NCBI GenBank assembly: GCA_002413325.1
Contig: DHWT01000088.1
Coordinates: forward strand, 2,687-12,257
DNA length: 9,571 bases
Direction of reading: 5' to 3'
Source: Chitinophagaceae bacterium UBA5175
GTDB lineage: Bacteria > Bacteroidota > Bacteroidia > Chitinophagales > Chitinophagaceae
Position numbers and translations under genes: made by a program. Position 1 is the first letter of the stretch, and every line of letters begins with the position of its first letter. Below, in pieces: positions 6,867-9,571 of the stretch. The notes beneath the pieces were generated by a model. That model made no database searches and was not told the DNA's origin. It saw nothing but the letters and a program-made list of their open reading frames with translations.

Positions 6867-6873
6867 CCGGGAA

Positions 6874-7521
6874 ATGAAAATAAAAACCTTCCTTTTGATC
6901 CTTTTAATTCCCGGCGGGATATACTGCCAGAAAAACGATACCCAGAACAAAAAGGAAAATAATCCGATCGGATTGGGACTGCTGGGTGGCATCAATTTCG
7001 CCAATGTAACCAATGCCAGTTCCATCAACAGCAGTAACCAGACTGGTTTCATGGCAGGAATCTTCTTTTCGCCTCCTTCAAAGTCCGTATTGGGTTCAAA
7101 GACTGAACTGATCTATTCGCGTCAGGGTTATAACTATGCGACCAATACACTCACCGGCACAGTGAACCTGGACTATATCCTCCTTCCCCAGATGATGACC
7201 ATCCGGATCACGAAATTCATCCAGTTGCAGGTCGGCATGCAGATCGCATTCTTGATTAATGCCAAAGCGGACAGCAGCAGTGCCTCCTCGGCCGGACCCT
7301 ATGGTTCGGTGATTGACTATTATAATAAATTCGATTATGGCGCAACCGGGGGTGTCGAAATCCATCCTTTTAAAGGCATACTGGCCGGTGCGCGGTATAA
7401 TATCAGTTTCGGGAACCTGTACAGCAACCCGGCCGCATACACCGGGGAGCAGCCCTCCTTTATTCCCACCGTCAACGTGAAGAATAATGTGTTGCAACTA
7501 TTTGCCGGTTACATGTTCTGA
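6874..7521 (+). CDS. Outer-membrane beta-barrel protein, PorT-like / OMP_b-brl_2 type
   Basis: This 215-residue protein has a Sec signal peptide at about 1-18 (LLILLIPGGIYC, mature from Gln19). The mature part shows alternating amphipathic strands typical of small Bacteroidota barrels: IGLGLLGGINFANVT, GFMAGIFFSPP, TELIYSRQGYNY, VNLDYILLPQMMTIRI, IQLQVGMQIAFLINA, a YYNKFDYGATGGVEI strand pair and LAGARYNISFGNLY. It ends VLQLFAGYMF with a terminal Phe, the usual signal recognised by the barrel assembly machinery. The size fits an eight-stranded barrel. Named PorT proteins act in type IX secretion, but this broad family has many members of unknown role and that function should not be assumed. 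It heads a two-gene unit with the small secreted protein 16 bp downstream and carries the same promoter box as the lipoprotein gene. Confidence 0.85.
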   Translation: MKIKTFLLILLIPGGIYCQKNDTQNKKENNPIGLGLLGGINFANVTNASSINSSNQTGFMAGIFFSPPSKSVLGSKTELIYSRQGYNYATNTLTGTVNLDYILLPQMMTIRITKFIQLQVGMQIAFLINAKADSSSASSAGPYGSVIDYYNKFDYGATGGVEIHPFKGILAGARYNISFGNLYSNPAAYTGEQPSFIPTVNVKNNVLQLFAGYMF

Positions 7522-7532
7522 TTTTTAATCAG
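7518..7532 (+). promoter_or_regulatory. Intra-operon hairpin between barrel gene and its follower
   Basis: CTGATT-TTT-AATCAG is a perfect 6-bp stem with a 3-base loop. It overlaps the TGA stop of the barrel gene (7519-7521) and ends 5 bases before the next ATG (7538). TTTA follows, too short for a strong terminator. It could lower read-through or shade translation initiation of the second gene. Confidence 0.4.
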
Positions 7533-7537
7533 TTTAT

Positions 7538-8107
7538 ATGAAACCATTAACCATTTACCTTATCCTCTTTTTCTTTACGCGCCCGGCGGAAGGGCAGACG
7601 AATACGGATTACGGGTCCGGTCCGCAGTATTTAAATCATATTTATTATTACCGGGGGGATTCCCTGGTTGAACTTGAGCAGACTTCTGGTAAAATGGTAT
7701 CCAAAACCAAAGCCATGGGTTATGGCGGGAGTGAAAGCGGATTATTAGTGCAGGGAGGTCAATCGACAGTCCGTATAAAGGGCGGTGATTCGGTTCGTTT
7801 TGCAATGAAGACCGGCATGAGCATGATGATGGATCCGTCCATGATGATCCACTTGTACAAATTCAGTCCCAAAAAAGGGGACCGGGAGGCAATACTCAGC
7901 AGCGAGGGCGGAATGTATAACCGGGATCATTCGACAACCAATGCCGCTGAAATTCCTTTCAATGTGCAGAAAGGAACGGATGACTATATCATGACACCCG
8001 CATCCAGGCTTGCTCCGGGAGAATATGGTTTTATGAATTTAATGATGGTCAACGGGGCCGGCAGCAGGAGCATGTCGTACACCGTTTTTGTATTCGGGGT
8101 GGACTGA
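7538..8107 (+). CDS. Small secreted protein of unknown function with Met-rich segment
   Basis: This 189-residue protein has a Sec signal peptide at about 1-19 (IYLILFFFTRPAEG). The mature protein looks like a compact beta-rich domain: YYYRGDSLVELEQ near 36-48, VRIKGGDSVRFAM at 78-90, a Met-rich stretch at 90-103 with seven Met in fourteen residues, then IHLYKFSPKKGDREAILSSE, FNVQKGTDDYIMTPASRLAP and a C-terminal strand set LAPGEYGFMNLMMVNG to SYTVFVFGVD. I recall similar secreted Bacteroidota proteins with the DP-MIHLYKF, GEYGF and FGVD blocks, but no named function. It follows the barrel gene by 16 bp and is almost certainly cotranscribed, so a periplasmic or surface partner of the barrel is plausible (inference). 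There is no lipobox. Its stop lies 3 bases from the convergent minus-strand gene. Confidence 0.75.
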   Translation: MKPLTIYLILFFFTRPAEGQTNTDYGSGPQYLNHIYYYRGDSLVELEQTSGKMVSKTKAMGYGGSESGLLVQGGQSTVRIKGGDSVRFAMKTGMSMMMDPSMMIHLYKFSPKKGDREAILSSEGGMYNRDHSTTNAAEIPFNVQKGTDDYIMTPASRLAPGEYGFMNLMMVNGAGSRSMSYTVFVFGVD

Positions 8108-8110
8108 TAT

Positions 8111-9112
8111 TTAATAGTCAACAGCCCGTACAGCCCTGCCATAGTCGGAATCGTTATGGATGGATCTGGCAGCCTTCAGATAGGCGGATTTCATGGTTTC
8201 CGTTTTGGGCATTTTTGCAGCAAGTTCTATCAACAGGTTCGCCTTATCCACATCGGAATTCAGATGAGATACCTGTTCCAGCAGGCTGTCGAGAAAATTG
8301 CCATTCGCCAAACCCTTATCGATCATTGTCCGGTAAAGATTTACCTTATCCACATCCGAACCCAGGCTTGCAGTCAGGATCAGAATTTTATCTGCATGAT
8401 CCCTTGCTACCGTATCCTGTTCCAGTACATGATGAAGGGAATTAACCTTGTCCATATCAGATCCCAGTTTTCCCAGCGCGGCAAACCAGGACGAAGCAAT
8501 TGATGGATTTACCATAAGGGCTGCTGGAAATTTGTTTAAGAATCGGGCTTTATCGACATCGGATCCCAGTGATCCGGTTTTATTGGCAATCGCCATCCAT
8601 TCTTCAGTGGAAAGGGAATCAACGGCAAAGAGGCGCTCCATGTACAATATCTTAACGGGATCGGATTTGATGCTGTCTATTTCATTGATCAATGCCCTGC
8701 TTCCTCCTTTACGGTAGATGCGCTCTATGCGTGCGGGAGCATCAAAACCCCAGGCGATCATTTCGCGGATGGCTTCCGCGACCAGACTTTTTCCCTGTTC
8801 GTTCATGCCCAGGTTATTTTTCCCGTCGTAAACCGTATAGGCAATGGTGCCCTGCAGGTTGCTTTCCGCTTTGATGCTTTCTTCATTTTTACGGAACTTA
8901 AAATATCCTCCGGGTGAAATGGATTTGAAAGCGGTTTCGTCGTCGGTGAGCTGGAATCTGCCGGCATATTTTATCTCCTCGTAAAAATTATCCGATTTAA
9001 TAACCATATCACTCACAGACTCCCCTCTTCTTTCCCTGTCCCTTCCGGACCAGGAAAAATATACCCGGATACTCAACAGGCAAAAAGCAACGAGGAAAAA
9101 AATCAGTTTCAT
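8111..9112 (-). CDS. Periplasmic protein with exact 34-residue SD-x-DK repeats
   Basis: This 333-residue protein has an N-terminal signal or anchor helix at about 1-20 followed by a very basic stretch (GRDRERRG). An N-terminal domain at about 42-150 holds YAGRFQLTDDETAFKSISPGG, then GMNEQGKSLVAEAIREMI and ARIERIYRKGGSRALI. From residue 148 to the end, a helical repeat recurs with the motif at 148 (IKSDPVK), 182 (LGSDVDK), 216 (LGSDMDK), 250 (LGSDVDK), 284 (LNSDVDK) and 318 (IHNDSDY), every one 34 residues apart. The FTDD/SISPGG domain plus SD-x-DK repeats resembles C-terminal regions of some M56/BlaR1-like metallopeptidase-linked proteins (from memory). No HExxH zinc motif is present, so it is not itself a peptidase. 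A protein-interaction solenoid in the periplasm is the best guess. It lies 51 bp downstream of the partial membrane-protein gene on the same strand, probably in one operon. Confidence 0.75.
   Translation of the reverse strand: MKLIFFLVAFCLLSIRVYFSWSGRDRERRGESVSDMVIKSDNFYEEIKYAGRFQLTDDETAFKSISPGGYFKFRKNEESIKAESNLQGTIAYTVYDGKNNLGMNEQGKSLVAEAIREMIAWGFDAPARIERIYRKGGSRALINEIDSIKSDPVKILYMERLFAVDSLSTEEWMAIANKTGSLGSDVDKARFLNKFPAALMVNPSIASSWFAALGKLGSDMDKVNSLHHVLEQDTVARDHADKILILTASLGSDVDKVNLYRTMIDKGLANGNFLDSLLEQVSHLNSDVDKANLLIELAAKMPKTETMKSAYLKAARSIHNDSDYGRAVRAVDY
8114..8671 (-). repeat. Tandem 102-bp (34-codon) coding repeat array
   Basis: The array has five full units and one truncated unit. Motif codons lie at 8651-8671, 8549-8569, 8447-8467, 8345-8365, 8243-8263 and 8141-8161, an invariant spacing of 102 bp. 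The middle four motifs are nearly identical in protein; the outer two are degenerate caps. Sequence between motifs has diverged, so the array is old and held by structure, not freshly duplicated. Confidence 0.85.
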
Positions 9113-9127
9113 ATATAAATATTTTAT

Positions 9128-9142
9128 TCCGGTTATGCCGGA
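9128..9142. other. Small inverted repeat between the two minus-strand genes
   Basis: TCCGG-TTATG-CCGGA is a 5-bp stem with a 5-base loop in the 51-bp gap between the minus-strand genes, 15 bases before the start codon at 9112. On the minus strand no T-run follows. It may be a weak intercistronic processing or attenuation structure; it may also be chance. Confidence 0.2.
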
Positions 9143-9163
9143 TTTTACACCCCTGCGCCCGCA

Positions 9164-9571
9164 CTACTCCACGGTCTGCCGTGAAAAATAATAGTAGGCT
9201 CCAAAGCCCGCCGCGATGCTGAATGCCAGGATGGCCAGGGAATGCAGGCCGAAGGGACGGAATAAATTGACGAGCGTGAGTCCCGCACCGATGGCAACCA
9301 ACATAAAGAACCATTGCAGGATCTCATTTTTATTCTCCTTTTTATCCGGTTGCAGAAGCTGCCGCACGATATTTTCTTCCGCGCCCTTATCGAGGATCCT
9401 GTTTTTGATCCGGTAATTATAATGCTGCCTGAGGATCCGCATGATAATGGATGAAATCAGGTAAATCGTAGTGAGCACACCACAGATATTCAGTATATCA
9501 AAATATAGCTGCCTGTCTTTCAGGGGATCAAAACTGTCCTCTGCTTGGGCTGTAAACGCAAGAACAAGGAT
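9164..9571 (-). CDS. Small membrane protein, 5' end outside window
   Basis: The minus-strand frame is open from the right edge (9571) to the TAG at 9164-9166, giving 135 visible residues. A GTG at 9476-9478 could be taken as the start, but the frame continues upstream through ILVLAFTAQAEDSFDPLKD, which looks like the end of a signal peptide with cleavage near AQA, so the true start is beyond the window. The visible layout is: signal peptide end; a short acidic segment; a membrane helix (ILNICGVLTTIYLISSIIM); a basic loop with IKNRILDKGAEENIVRQLL; a second helix (LQWFFMLVAIGAGLTLVNLF); and a third (HSLAILAFSIAAGFGAYYYF). The basic loop ending in LDKGAEE resembles DUF6249-type small membrane proteins of Bacteroidota, which are often encoded near ECF sigma factors (from memory). 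It is upstream of, and probably cotranscribed with, the SD-x-DK repeat protein. Confidence 0.75.
   Translation of the reverse strand: MLVLAFTAQAEDSFDPLKDRQLYFDILNICGVLTTIYLISSIIMRILRQHYNYRIKNRILDKGAEENIVRQLLQPDKKENKNEILQWFFMLVAIGAGLTLVNLFRPFGLHSLAILAFSIAAGFGAYYYFSRQTVE

Noticed and set aside
7096..7497. 133-codon minus-strand open frame
   Set aside because: It lies antisense to the barrel gene, whose strand pattern and terminal Phe are convincing.
6874..7521. Calling the barrel a true PorT of the type IX secretion system
   Set aside because: Only the broad barrel family is supported; no other type IX secretion genes are in the window.
8100..8118. GACT/AGTC pairing as a bidirectional terminator between convergent genes
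   Set aside because: Only four pairs around a ten-base loop, with no T-run on either strand.
8114..8671. CRISPR-like periodic array
   Set aside because: The 102-bp period is in frame, encodes a 34-residue protein repeat and has coding rather than spacer-like intervals.
9476..9478. GTG as start of the last minus-strand gene
   Set aside because: The frame stays open to the right edge and encodes a plausible signal-peptide end upstream of it.

Overview
This looks like a chromosomal fragment from a Bacteroidota bacterium, most plausibly a Chitinophagaceae-like environmental lineage (inference from protein families and promoter style). The evidence is a reg_prop/Y_Y_Y sensor kinase, a PorT-like outer-membrane barrel ending in Phe, an Asn-rich-linker lipoprotein with a ZU5-like domain, an ECF42-type sigma factor, TAnnTTTG-like promoter elements and no convincing Shine-Dalgarno sequences.

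Layout. Positions 1-570 (+) hold the 3' part of an ECF42-type sigma factor with its TPR-like C-terminal domain; the 5' end lies outside the window. It converges on a small membrane-anchored TPR protein (636-1199, -). A 228-bp divergent intergenic region with two perfect 16-bp inverted repeats separates that gene from a two-component system: a 1027-residue periplasmic-propeller histidine kinase (1428-4511, +) and a NarL/LuxR-type response regulator (4558-5187, +), closed by a probable intrinsic terminator. Next are a secreted lipoprotein (5292-6749, +), a GC-rich hairpin, and a two-gene unit for an outer-membrane beta-barrel (6874-7521, +) and a small secreted protein with a Met-rich stretch (7538-8107, +). 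Three bases beyond that stop, two minus-strand genes end the window: a periplasmic protein with an exact 34-residue repeat built on the motif LGSDVDK (8111-9112, -) and a partial small membrane protein (9164-9571, -) that runs off the right edge.

How the genes may work together. An identical 20-bp box lies upstream of both the lipoprotein gene (5230-5249) and the barrel gene (6821-6840). A 15/20 version starts at the stop codon of the kinase, upstream of the response regulator, and a weaker core lies just upstream of the kinase. In the three better copies a TAnnTT-type element follows the end of the box after exactly 18 bases. This suggests, without proving it, one regulon: an envelope-sensing two-component system, perhaps autoregulated, controlling a cell-surface lipoprotein, a barrel and a secreted partner. 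The ligand is unknown. There are no tRNA or rRNA genes, no CRISPR array, no transposase and no recognisable mobile element.
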